A stretch of 64,000 bases of DNA from Symbiodinium natans (Eukaryota > Sar > Dinophyceae > Suessiales > Symbiodiniaceae). The stretch is taken from NCBI GenBank assembly GCA_905221605.1, contig CAJNDS010002302.1:1327463-1391462 (forward strand), given 5' to 3'. A program made the translations under genes and the position numbers. Below, piece by piece: positions 1 through 9,471 of the stretch (its first letter is position 1; each line of letters opens with the position of its first letter). Below the pieces are notes generated by a model. The model searched no databases. It was not told where the DNA came from and saw nothing but the letters and a program-made list of their open reading frames with translations.

Positions 1-60
1 AAGATTATTGCGCGCCGTGTTTTTAGACTCTCGCCTTCATGATTGACTAGGCTCTCTAAT

Positions 61-735
61 CAATGGTTTAGGGTTTAAGGTTGCGGGTTTAGGGTTTAGG
101 GTTTAAGGTTGAGGGTTTAAGGTTGAGGGTTTAAAGTTGAGGGTTTAAGGTTTAGGGTTTAAGGTTGAGGGTTTAGGGTTTAGGGTTCAGGGTATTGGCC
201 AGGCTGGAACCCTCTTCGGCAGATCAGAAATCCGAGATGCACCGATCACCTGGAGTAGAGGCCAAAAAGTTGGAAGCTCAACAATCCCTAAGAGTAAAGT
301 ATAGGGAAATCCAGCACTATTTGTCCTTAAAAAGGTTTCCAACTTTTTTGGGTTGTTTTTCTGTAGCCTCAAACAATGCTTCCTGGGGGGGGGGGGGGGG
401 GTAGCCCACGGACTACCGAGAACGCAACAATAACAGGGGTGGCAAGAAGAAGTTCGAGGCATCCCACTCGAAAGCCGTTTGGAACACGCCCTAAACCCTT
501 AACCCTCTTAACGTCCTACCCCCCTAAGCCCCCGAAACCGCCCAAACCCTAAACCCTAAACCCTAAACCCCAATCCCTAAACCCCAATCCCTAAACCCCA
601 ATCCCCAAACCCCAATCCCTAAACCCCAATCCCTAAACCCTAAACCCTAAACCTTAAATCCTAAGCCCTAAACCTTAAATCCTAAACCCTAAACCCTAAA
701 CCCTAAACCCCCTCAAGCCCTGTCTTCTGAACCTT
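61..735. repeat. Degenerate telomere-like arrays, both orientations
   Basis: Positions 65-195 are TTTAGGG variants (TTTAAGG, TTGAGGG). About 540-715 is the opposite strand, CCCTAAA, with an irregular CCCCAATCCCTAAA variant. Between them lies about 290 bp of unique DNA holding an 18-base G run near 386. No confident exon was found there, although an open + frame begins after an AG near 190. I read the block as intronic sequence upstream of the first clear exon. Confidence 0.7.
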
Positions 736-743
736 GCTGCCAG

Positions 744-2573
744 GATTTGGCCAAGCAAGGCTTCGAGCAACTTTGCGCTGCAAACGTCCTGTCAAGGGTT
801 TGAAGGGGTTCAGGGTTTAGGGTCTAGGGTTTGGGGTTTAGGGGTTAGGGTGTACGGTTTGGGGTTTAGGGTTTTAGGGTTTAGGGTTCAGGGTTTCGGT
901 TTTCGGGTTTAGGGTTTAGGTTTTAGGGTTTAGGGTTTGTGGTTTAGGCTTATTTTAGGTTTCAGGGTTTGGGGCTTAGAAGCATCCAGGTTTTATGGCT
1001 GTCCACTGCCGCAGTGGAGGCTTGGGCTGTTGCAGTTGCCCGGAGTTTTTTTTCGGTTTAGGATTCAGCGTTTAGGGTGCATGGTTTAGGACCCTCATCC
1101 CTGATTCGTAACTTTCAATACCCTAAACCCTAAACCCTAAACCCTAAACCTCCTAATTCACCCCATTACCATCAACTGCGCCCTTGTGCGCCCCCGCGCC
1201 TAGGATTGAAGAGCCCTGAACCCCGGATGTACCAGGTGTGCTTCAAGCCCTACACTAAACCCCCTAAGCCCTAAACCCCTACTTGGAGGTTCAGAGTAGG
1301 TTCAGAGTACTTACGACCCAACTTTAAGTGTAGTTCTAAGCACACCAATCAGGTCATGATTGGGTTTTTGAGTACAGTTCTAGTTGGGTTCCTACGTGCC
1401 CAAGCAAGAAAGGCAGCGGACCAAGTGCTGGTCCATGCTGTACGCGCACATGGCAGGCCATGGGAACCCTACTCTTCGGATCGGCCTTAAGATCGTGGAG
1501 TTTAGGGCTTCTCGGCTTTGGGGTTTAGGGTTTAGGCTGCTTCTCGGTTTTAGGGGAACCCATAAAAACTGCTTGTACATGGGGGGTTTCTGAAAATGGG
1601 GGGGGGGGGGGGGGGGGGGTGCCCTTTGTGGGGTTCCATTTAAGAGGGTTTGTAGCATTTGGGGGTATATAAGGGGTACCCCCCATTTTCGGAAATCCCT
1701 AAACGGGGGCCCAGGTACAGTTCAGGGTTTTGTGTGTGTGTATGAAAGGCAGAGTGATCGCCTACTTGCTTGTTCTTTTGTTTTTTGGCGGGGTGACGGC
1801 GAAACCCTACACCGCTGCCCTGATGATGTGACCAGGCCTAACTAAATCACATTGCTTCTACAAAACATTGCTTCTACAAAAGGCTGTATGAGTTTAGGGT
1901 TTAGGGTTTAGGGTTTAGGGTTTATAGGGTTTAGGGGTTATAGGGTCAATAGGGTTTAGGGTTTATAGGCATTAGGGTTTCGGGTTAAGGCTTAGGGTTT
2001 CGGGTTTCGGGTTTGGGGTTCTCTTTGCTGCGGGAGTGAAGCACCCGCGCTGCAGCACAGGATTCGCCATGATCAGCGCAGGAGTCGCTCTCAGCTCTCT
2101 GTGGTGGTTTTGGGGTTCCAGGGTTTTGGGATTTCATCCGATAGGGCTTAGGGTTAAGGGGTTAGGGTTTTAGGGATTTAGGGATTCAGGGTCTAAGCCT
2201 GTTTCCAGGGTTTAGGGGTTTGGGGTTTAGCGTTTCGGATTTGGTTCTGGGTTTAGGGATTTAGGGTTAAACACCTGGGCCCTAAACCCTAAACCCCAAA
2301 GAGGCACAGTTGATTTCGAATCCCGTGGCCTGAGCCCCGCCGTTTAAGGACACAGTTTAGGCTTTCGGAGTCCCTGGTATATTGTATTCCTACTATATTC
2401 TTGGGGATCCCTATTTGGGGTTCTCAGTAAAGTCCCTTGAATTAGGGCTCAGGGATGTTTAGGGGCTAGGTCCAGCAAACTTGTTTGTGAGTTTAGGGGC
2501 TTAGGGCTTAGGGTTTAGGGTTTAGGGCTTAGGGTTTAGGAAGAGGCTTTCGTTGGAAGCTTTTCAGCAGAGA
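744..2573 (+). CDS. Eight-exon chain of a split gene, membrane segments, function unknown
   Basis: Exons read as 744-797 (tag DLAKQGFEQLC), 990-1044 (VLWLSTAAVEAW), 1204-1235 (LKSPEPRMYQ), 1405-1499 (QERQRTKCWSML), 1753-1787 (VIAYLLVLLFF), 2061-2114 (FAMISAGVALSSLWW), 2310-2341 (DFESRGLSPA) and 2540-2573 (EEAFVGSFSA). Each follows an AG and ends before GT, with one GC donor at 1788. Codon phase is inherited correctly at all seven junctions, which is hard to explain by chance. Exons five and six together give a strongly hydrophobic stretch, so a transmembrane helix pair is likely. A ninth exon may lie at about 2610-2655. The introns are TTTAGGG or CCCTAAA tracts plus a degraded inverted-repeat element near 1281. 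The true start lies upstream or outside the window. No family recognised. Confidence 0.6.
1281..1400. mobile_element. MITE family A, degraded copy
   Basis: It starts with ACTTGGAGGTTCAGAGTA, the terminal motif of the intact family A copies at 19952 and 32245. The right terminus has decayed. It lies in the intron just upstream of the exon at 1405. Confidence 0.45.
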
Positions 2574-3017
2574 GTTGTTGAGGGGAGGGGGCCCTGTTTA
2601 TGCCGCAAGCTTTCTTTCCAATGGGGCTTGGCAAGAGAGGCTGCACCAAACAGCCCTGAAACACTAAACCAAACCCTAACGCAACGGTCCTCCGAACATT
2701 CAGGGACTACTTACTGTAGGTATTTAGGGTAGTGGTAGGGTCTACATGGTGGTATACGGGGGCCACTTTGGATACAAAAGCAGTAAGCAGTACTATCTGC
2801 GATGCAGATTTGCATAGTCATGTTTACACGGCTAACAAGTACAGGGTAGTAGGAAGCAAGGACCTGGTGGGGGTGCCCGCCCCCTCCCTTCCCCCCGACC
2901 CCGTAAACCCCAACCCCCAAACCCCAAACCCTAAACCCTAAACCCTAAACCCTAAACCCTAAACCCTAAACCCTAAACCCTAAACCCTAAACCCCCCCTT
3001 CAGCAGCCCTGAACCAG

Positions 3018-3326
3018 GAAGCCGGACACTCTCGGAGCCGCCTTGCTTCTGGGGTTCGGGGTTGAGGGTTTAAACAGCCCGAAAGCCCTTGAACCCTAAA
3101 ACCCTATAGCCCTAAACCCTAAACCCTAAACCCTAAACCCTAAACCCTAAAACCCTAAAACCCTAAACCCTAAACCCTAAACCCTAAACCCTAAACCCTA
3201 AACCCTAAACCCAAAACCCAAACCAACAGTAAGAAAGAAGGCGGTGACCTGCAACACGCGGAGCCCTTCAGGGGCTCTTCCGTCATGAGCCTGCCACCCA
3301 GAAGCTCGAAACAGTGGAATTTTTGG
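3018..3326 (+). CDS. Two candidate exons of the same + strand gene
   Basis: Exon 3018-3053 (tag EAGHSRSRLASG) follows GAACCAG and precedes GTTCGG. Exon 3272-3326 (tag LFRHEPATQKLETVEF) follows CCTTCAG and precedes GCTTAG. Both have intact frames that are not repeat-derived. A second open frame overlaps the later exon, so the frame choice is an inference. Between them lie pure CCCTAAA tracts (about 3113-3215). Confidence 0.4.
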
Positions 3327-4130
3327 GCTTAGGGCTTAGGGCTTAGGGTTTAGGGTTTGGGATTAGGGTTTAGGGTTTAGGGTTTAGGGTTTAGGGTTTG
3401 GGTCGGCAACTTCCTGCATGTTTTCGGCGCTACGCGTGACACCTCGGGGCCCAGAACTCAAAAAGCTTCTAAGCCTTATAAGCCCTAAACCCTAAACTTG
3501 AAGTCCTGAACCCTAAACCCCAAACCCAGACTGGGTGGGCACTGGGAGGTTTCTTGGGGGTTCCTGGCAGAAGCTCCTAACCCCAACCCCGCTGTAGCCT
3601 GAAGCTCCGCGAATAGGGTCCACGGCTTCAGTTTCAGTGCTGACACTGAGGCTTATTCAGGTCCTCAAGCTCAGGGTTTGAGAGTGTCCTAGAGAGAGGG
3701 ACACTCTTGCGACTCCAGCTACAGATAAGGGGCTCATCATCATAATTGGTAACCTGGACTCTAAACTCTAAACCTGCAGCATAGGGCCCTTGCTTTCGAT
3801 TGTATAGATACGCAGGCAGTTGCATCCTGAAAGACAATTCCGTAAACCCTAAAGGCCGAAACCCCTGAAACCCATAATTCCTAGACCCTAAAGCCAACCC
3901 TCAACCCTCAACCCTCAGCCCTAAGCCCTAAACCCCAAACCCTAAGCTCTAGCCAGCCCCTAAGCCACCGAAGCTTTTCTGAAACTTCCAGACCCGAAAA
4001 CTCTAAATTAGGGTTTAGGGTCTACAGGGCTTATAGGGTTATTCGAGTTTATAGTGTTTACAGGGTTTAGAGGGTTCATAGTTTTTCTGTTTTTTTTAAT
4101 GTTGTTTATAGGGTTTTATACGGTCTGAAT
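3327..4130. other. Repeat-rich stretch, copia insertion site at its end
   Basis: It holds TTTAGGG arrays (about 3330-3400), scattered CCCTAAA pieces and TTATAGGG-type variants near 4040. Short AG-bounded frames occur near 3630-3660, but none was convincing. The last five bases, 4126-4130 (TGAAT), are the left target-site duplication of the retrotransposon. Confidence 0.55.
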
Positions 4131-4286
4131 AGTTAACTAAACTGGCCCCAAACCACCGTTTAGCTGTACATACCAAGTAGGGTTAGGAGAGCAGATTCGG
4201 ATGACTGATTGTATTTTGGCTCAAGGAAAATAGGCGTGCCCGTTGTGCGTCTTTCCTTGTCTTAAGTACCTTTGTTGTACTTAACT
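4131..4286 (+). repeat. 5' LTR (156 bp)
   Basis: Base-for-base identical with 14709-14864 when read through. It has a short terminal inverted repeat AGTTAA/TTAACT and holds the spliced-leader-like 13-mer at 4213-4225. I see no TATA box, as expected for dinoflagellates. Confidence 0.95.
4213..4225 (+). promoter_or_regulatory. Spliced-leader-like motif inside the LTR
   Basis: ATTTTGGCTCAAG equals the last 13 bases of the 22-base dinoflagellate spliced leader, which is trans-spliced to nuclear mRNAs. The same motif is at 14791-14803 in the right LTR. It lies at LTR positions 83-95, where an R region could start. I infer a spliced-leader relic copied back through a trans-spliced transcript. Confidence 0.65.
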
Positions 4287-5465
4287 GGTTAACAGCCTCA
4301 AGCTACGTGGTCACTTTGGTAGGAACGTAGGCAAAGCCGCGCGCCGCCATAGTGCCCCCTCCATAACCGCACACCTGCCTTGAGAGTGTGCTTGAAATTG
4401 CGCGACAGGAGCCGCTGGCCCTGCCTCATTCATACTTCACATCCAGCATTGTGTCGAGCCAGAGCCAGGCTCAGCAATTGCATTCACTTCACCTGCAAGC
4501 CACCGTTGGGCTTTCCACGTGGCATTCCATATCTCGAAATCTTCGATCGTGCATGCAAAGCACTGAGCCGGAAGAGCATTACGCAACACACCTCCACATT
4601 TGGGTTCATTTCATTAAGGCCTTGCGTGAGAAACGCATCACGCGTTTGTTGATTGCTCATCCGCTAAATTGGTGGAGAAGGTTCGTGAGTAATCTTCTTG
4701 CTAATCACTACAGAGAGGTATCGTTTGACTGGCAGCTTAGGGTCCTTGTCCGTGCTTTAACGTACGCCGACGATAGGTGGGTCCCTAGATTGCCTCAATA
4801 CTTTCCGTGACATCCAGGTACATCGTGTGGCTGCGCCTCTCCGCTGCGGTGTCGAGGTGCTCGCCTCTCTTGCCCTGGTTGGTTCTGACTTTCGGACTTC
4901 ACTTCAAACATTCCTGAACATCTTGCCTTTGTACCCTCTCCTGTGAACCCGTGCACGGTTTAGGGAGGCTAGGCCTTGTGGGTACCCTAGGCGTCTGACG
5001 AAGCATCACTGCATCACCGTGTGCTTCGCCTCGAACTGCCCAAACAGCAGGTTCAGTTCAGACTTCGATCTTCGCGTGGTTTGTGGTCTCCCTTCGGGTT
5101 GAGACTAAGCCCATCACTCCGCCAACAGCAAACCCACAGTGCCGTCGGCTTGACCACGCACTGTGAACGCAACATCGGACAAAGTCCCAATCCCTAAGAG
5201 GTTTCAGGGTCAAAGCAAAGAGAGTCGCGGGTCTTCCCCACTCTCATCCGTGTGCATTGGCTCAGACAGCCGGTTGAGTGCGTGTCGTTAGTTGAAAGAC
5301 CTGCATTGCCCCAATATCCCATCTGAGGAATCCCGGCAAGGTAGTCAAGCTCAGGCACTCTGCACACATTCTTCTGGCCACTTTCTAGGCTTGTTGGGGT
5401 CGCCGCCCGAATTAGGCTTAGAGGGGTCGCCGCCCGAATCAGGCTGTGCAATTGTCTCTGGTACC
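4287..5465 (+). other. Retrotransposon leader
   Basis: About 1.2 kb between the 5' LTR and the first good ATG. An open frame at 4388-4810 has no recognisable motif and I do not call it a gene. A 24-bp unit is duplicated in tandem at about 5397-5444 (key bases GGGGTCGCCGCCCGAAT). Packaging or translation signals may lie here (inference). Confidence 0.6.
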
Positions 5466-6719
5466 ATGGGTTGGAACGATTTTTTGCAGGCGTGGGAACG
5501 CGTGACCTCTGAAGAGTCCTTTGTGGAGCGTGTGACTGCTGCTTTTTCCAGGGCCACGAACTCGCCTGCGGTCAAAGGCTCGTCTGAGTTCCGTCGGAGG
5601 AAAGCTGTCCTCTTGGTGGTCATCCGTGCGCTGGTGCAGCTTCTCATCGGTACTCAGCAGCAGTCTGGGGCCATACGGCTGGTCCGAACTCGAGAAAGAG
5701 AGCTCGAGGGCACGGAGGCATTGCCATATCATCCTTACGCTACGTTCGTCGAGGATACCCTGGAAGAGGTCAGAGGAGTGCTTCAGGCACCTTCGCCGGA
5801 GCCTGAGATACCGGCTCCGAGGACTCCTCCTGTCGCAGTGCGTTCCAGATCTCCGCCTCGTTCCTTGGTTGAGGGTTCTGACCAAACTCCGGTACCTCCT
5901 AGACCGCGACCGAAACATAAGGGTGATCGAACCCCTGCACCTCCTAGGGCACGACCTAAACATAAGGGTAATAGAACCCCGGTTCCTCCCAAGGCAAGTA
6001 CCTTGCCCGGAACACCAGGTCCGTCACGTGCACCGGAGGCTGCAGCAGATCTTCTTGTGTATCGTCCCAAAGCAAAGGCCCGACCCGAGTCCAGACCACC
6101 GCAGGACTGGGAGTTGGACGAAAGAGAGTATCCAACCATAGCGGATTCGTTCAGGGTACAGGTTGAATTGGGACAACACTCAGATAGAGAAGCCATAAAC
6201 CGGTGGACTACTGAAGAGTGGAGAGAGCATAATCAGGCGCTCTCATCTTCTTCTTCTGCCGCGCCGCGTGTTGCACCTTTGGAAGTGGTCGAAGTGCGTG
6301 AGGACATCCCTGTCCTGATTTCATTGGATTTCAGCGGGGTGCTCAACATCCACTTTCAGGACAGCCGAGATTTTTTGGACCGTTTGAACGCAGAGCGTCC
6401 GAGCCACGTGAAGCTGAAGTTTATTTGCACGAGTTACTCTGGGACAGAACGGGCCAAAGAAACGCGTCAGTCGATGGCTTCGGAGCTTCCGGGCGTGCCA
6501 GTCTACATCACTAGCTCTCCAACGGGCCGTCCTGGAAAAGGAGCCTTCATTAAGCGTTTGATGGACCGGCGGTCGGATCACTTTGCGTGTCATTTGGATG
6601 ACAGATCAGACATCGTGCGGGACGTCGAGGCGTATGGTGTTCACGGTATTTTGGTATCGCCGAATACGTGGCTGACTGATCTCGTGCCCACTGTGTTGTT
6701 GTGGCTGCGGTCCCTGTAA
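5466..6719 (+). CDS. Retrotransposon ORF1 with C-terminal HAD-like domain
   Basis: 417 residues. ATG 5466 lies in a good context (ACCATGG); the frame is open further upstream, but only from a non-ATG codon. Residues 1-100 are predicted helical. About 120-200 is proline/arginine-rich with a repeated PPRxRPKHKG unit. From about 280 the order of conserved features matches the HAD superfamily: LDFSGV (D288 as nucleophile position, but S290 where an Asp is usual), CTS (321-323), lysines 358/363 in GKGAFIKR, and LDDR (D378, D379). HAD enzymes are mostly phosphatases; the second-Asp substitution makes activity uncertain. An extra ORF upstream of gag is unusual for copia elements. It is separated from gag by about 60 bp and is in the same transcript. 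Function in the element is unknown. Confidence 0.75.
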   Translation: MGWNDFLQAWERVTSEESFVERVTAAFSRATNSPAVKGSSEFRRRKAVLLVVIRALVQLLIGTQQQSGAIRLVRTRERELEGTEALPYHPYATFVEDTLEEVRGVLQAPSPEPEIPAPRTPPVAVRSRSPPRSLVEGSDQTPVPPRPRPKHKGDRTPAPPRARPKHKGNRTPVPPKASTLPGTPGPSRAPEAAADLLVYRPKAKARPESRPPQDWELDEREYPTIADSFRVQVELGQHSDREAINRWTTEEWREHNQALSSSSSAAPRVAPLEVVEVREDIPVLISLDFSGVLNIHFQDSRDFLDRLNAERPSHVKLKFICTSYSGTERAKETRQSMASELPGVPVYITSSPTGRPGKGAFIKRLMDRRSDHFACHLDDRSDIVRDVEAYGVHGILVSPNTWLTDLVPTVLLWLRSL

Positions 6720-6778
6720 AACGCTAAAAGAGAGCTGCTGACCTTCAGGGGAACCTGGGGTTTCTATTGCCTGGCACC

Positions 6779-9471
6779 ATGGCGATGAGTCCCGAAACTA
6801 CTGATTCCTCGCTCCAGGTGTCCACTTCCAGCACGCCGCCTACACAACAGGCGCGGGCACTCAGTGCTGTAAGGGCACAAGAAGCAAGGGTAGGAGAGAG
6901 CAGTAGTGATTCCACTCCCGTAAGAGCCGTTTCAACCGGAAGGGGAAGGTCCTCTCAACCCTATGCCTTAGCTAGTTCCCGAAATCGCTCTTCCTCCTCT
7001 AGGATGCAAGCTTTGTTGCCTCCGCCAGCTTATGCATGTGAAGTTGCAAGTCCTGCACCAGCAAGTCAACCTGTTTCGCTTGCACCGGGCGATGGGACAA
7101 CCACCCCGGATGTGCACTTGCATCAGCATGTTCAGCGCATTGCCCCAGAGTTGCACCTGCATCAGAGTCGTCAGGAATTGCATCTTCATGGGGTTGATTC
7201 CCGAACACATTCTCAGGCCGTTGCTGCTGCACAGCTGGCACAAGCGCAAGCACAAAACATTCAACAGGACGCTTTCAGCATGAAGCTCAGGCATACGTGC
7301 AGGTTGCAAAGAGTGAGGCTCAGGCATATGTTCAGAGCGCTGTCACTTCTGCTCAACATGAAGCCATGCAGCACGCACAAGAGTATGCAGAGCGCGTTAG
7401 GGCTGAAGCTGAGAGACAGGTCCAGAGTGTTTCAGAACAAGCCGGTCAGCATCTTGCACAAGCAAACGAAACCATTGCCTCACTTCAGGCTAGGAATCGT
7501 GAGCTTGAGGAGCAGCAGGAAGAAATGATGCAGCGGATTGCGATGATCCAAGCTGAGATGCAAAGCATCAAAGCTCAACAACAGTCCCAAGCCGACACGT
7601 CCCACCTTCACGCAGAGCGAGTGTCGCAGGCCTCAAGGGCTCAGGACCAAAATGGCACGGAGATCAGTGAAGCCCTCAAGGCCTTGGCTGCAAGTGTTGG
7701 TGAGACAATGAAGGAGTTGCGAGAAATCGTCAGTCCCAAAGCATCCAAGCCTAAAAGCAAAGCGAAAGGTTCGGGGCTCCGAAACGGGACACCCTCCCCT
7801 AAGCATAAGAGTCCAAAGGTCTCAGCGACTCAAGGTCAAAGATCTGCTGGTGTGGCTGCTGCGCCTGTTCCAAATCGGTTTGGATGCTTCTGCGCACCCA
7901 GGTTGCCAGTTTTCACCGGTGTTGGTTTGCCGGCTCCGTCTAGATCCAAGAAGGGTTCTTCGAGTGACAATCCCTTCAACGTCTTCTCCACTCCCAAACC
8001 TCCTTCAGTCGTGCATCCCCCAGACCCTCCGATGCACTACGACATCGGGTCCGAACACGAGGAAGGTGAGGAGGAAGAGGAGAGGGAAGATGACCCCATC
8101 ATTGATGTCACCGATGCACCGGGGGAAGAAGAAGTAGACTATGAGCAGGATACTTACCACAACAAAGATCTTCGAGACCTGAAAATCCCTGCACTTCCTT
8201 CGACAGCCGCGGGATATCGAGCATGGAGGAACGGCGTTTTGACATCGTTCAGCAGCATAGACAAGAGTGGGAACGCCAGGATACTGAGATGGCTCCAGGT
8301 CGCCCTTGATCCAGCCATAGGAGACCGACAGATGCGCAATCTGCAGGTCACGTCTGACGGCCTTCCCCGCCTTGATGCATTCCTGGCTGCACAGCTTACA
8401 GATCCAAAACACCTCAAGGGAGACTACGGAGTCGCTGCCCAGGCGTTCACCGAGCGAGCACATGCGTTAGGCGTGCAGCCTTCCGGGCGTGCGCTGTTGG
8501 CAATGCTCAGCCGAAGGTTTCGGGTAGACCGGATCAGGGGGGCGACAGTCTCCCAGCAGACACTCTTAGCCATCCAGCTCGAAGGCTTCAGCCAACAACA
8601 ACTGCAAGCCTTTAGAGAAAAGGTTGAGTTTTGTTTGAACGGTTTCAGTCCCGAAGCATGGCCCGCTGAGTCTACCTTGTTTAGCTGGTTATACTCCAAG
8701 CTCAAGCACTGCAGGCTTCTTTCCAGAGCAGTCGACAAGATCAAAGACTCCAATCCAGGTAGCAACAAGCGAACCTTTGCGTGGTTGTGGTCGCAGCTTG
8801 TCGAATTGCTAGATGAGCTGAGAGAAGAAGCAAACGAAGAGTCAATTCGTGACACTCTCATCAAGCCCAAAGCCAAAGCTGCTCCCGCCCCAAAGAAAGA
8901 GGAGCGTTCCCGCGATAAGCCGGACAAGCCCACTCCTGCCAATCCAGCCCCTCCGGCCAAGACCAAAGGTTCTGGGAAGGATGGGAAAGACAAGGATGGC
9001 AAGGGAAAGGGGGGTAAAGGGAGTGGTAAGGGTGCAGATTCACAGAAAACACCAAACAAGCCAAAGGCGAAATCAGGCGGTAAAGGCCAGGGCTCCAAAG
9101 CTGAAGGCAAAGCCCCAAGCAAAGGAAATGCCCCCAAAGCTACCGTACCATGCCTGTTCTTCCCAAAGGGAACGTGTAACCGGGGTGAGAATTGTCCGTT
9201 TTCGCATGAGACCTCTCCCGGTAACAAGGCCCCAGGGTCAAAGACTACTGGAGCTAGCGCTACGGCAAAGAGCTCTGCCGCAGCTGTCGCCCTGCTGCTT
9301 CCCACTACGGCGCGGGGTGCCTCGGTCGATGGTTCCTCCACACCGAGCAAGACAACCTTTTGGAAGCGTCAGGAAGGAGTAGGTTCTTCCAGTTCGTTTC
9401 GGGGTGGTTTACTGTGTTCAGCAACATCTGCGCTCCTGCCTGTCCCGCCACTGTCACTCCGTTGCTTGTAG
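6779..9471 (+). CDS. gag: Gag with CCCH zinc finger, one frameshift
   Basis: ATG 6779 (ACCATGG). The N-terminal part is Ser/Pro-rich, then His-rich with LHLHQ-like repeats (about 7105-7195). At about 7276 the coding frame moves by -1 from the second to the first frame: a coiled-coil segment runs on only in the new frame (open from 7198). One missing C in TTTCAGC would explain it; a programmed shift is less likely. Then come a Lys/Pro-rich linker, an acidic patch near 8060, a helical capsid-like region (about 8160-8850), a Lys/Gly-rich basic segment and a C-x7-C-x5-C-x3-H zinc finger (Cys codons 9151, 9175, 9193; His 9205). A CCCH finger replaces the usual CCHC knuckle of Gag. The stop at 9469-9471 overlaps the Pol frame. 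Confidence 0.75.

Noticed and set aside
4287-4305. Primer-binding site
   Set aside because: GGTTAACAGCC begins at the right place, but I could not match it to a tRNA 3' end, nor to the half-tRNA site known from copia.
8424-9350. 308-codon minus-strand ORF
   Set aside because: Shadow of the Lys/Gly/Pro-rich part of gag on the other strand; no domain.
9258-9471. Classical -1 slippery heptamer for gag-pol
   Set aside because: No X XXY YYZ heptamer in the gag frame was found in the overlap; another mechanism or a spliced product is possible.
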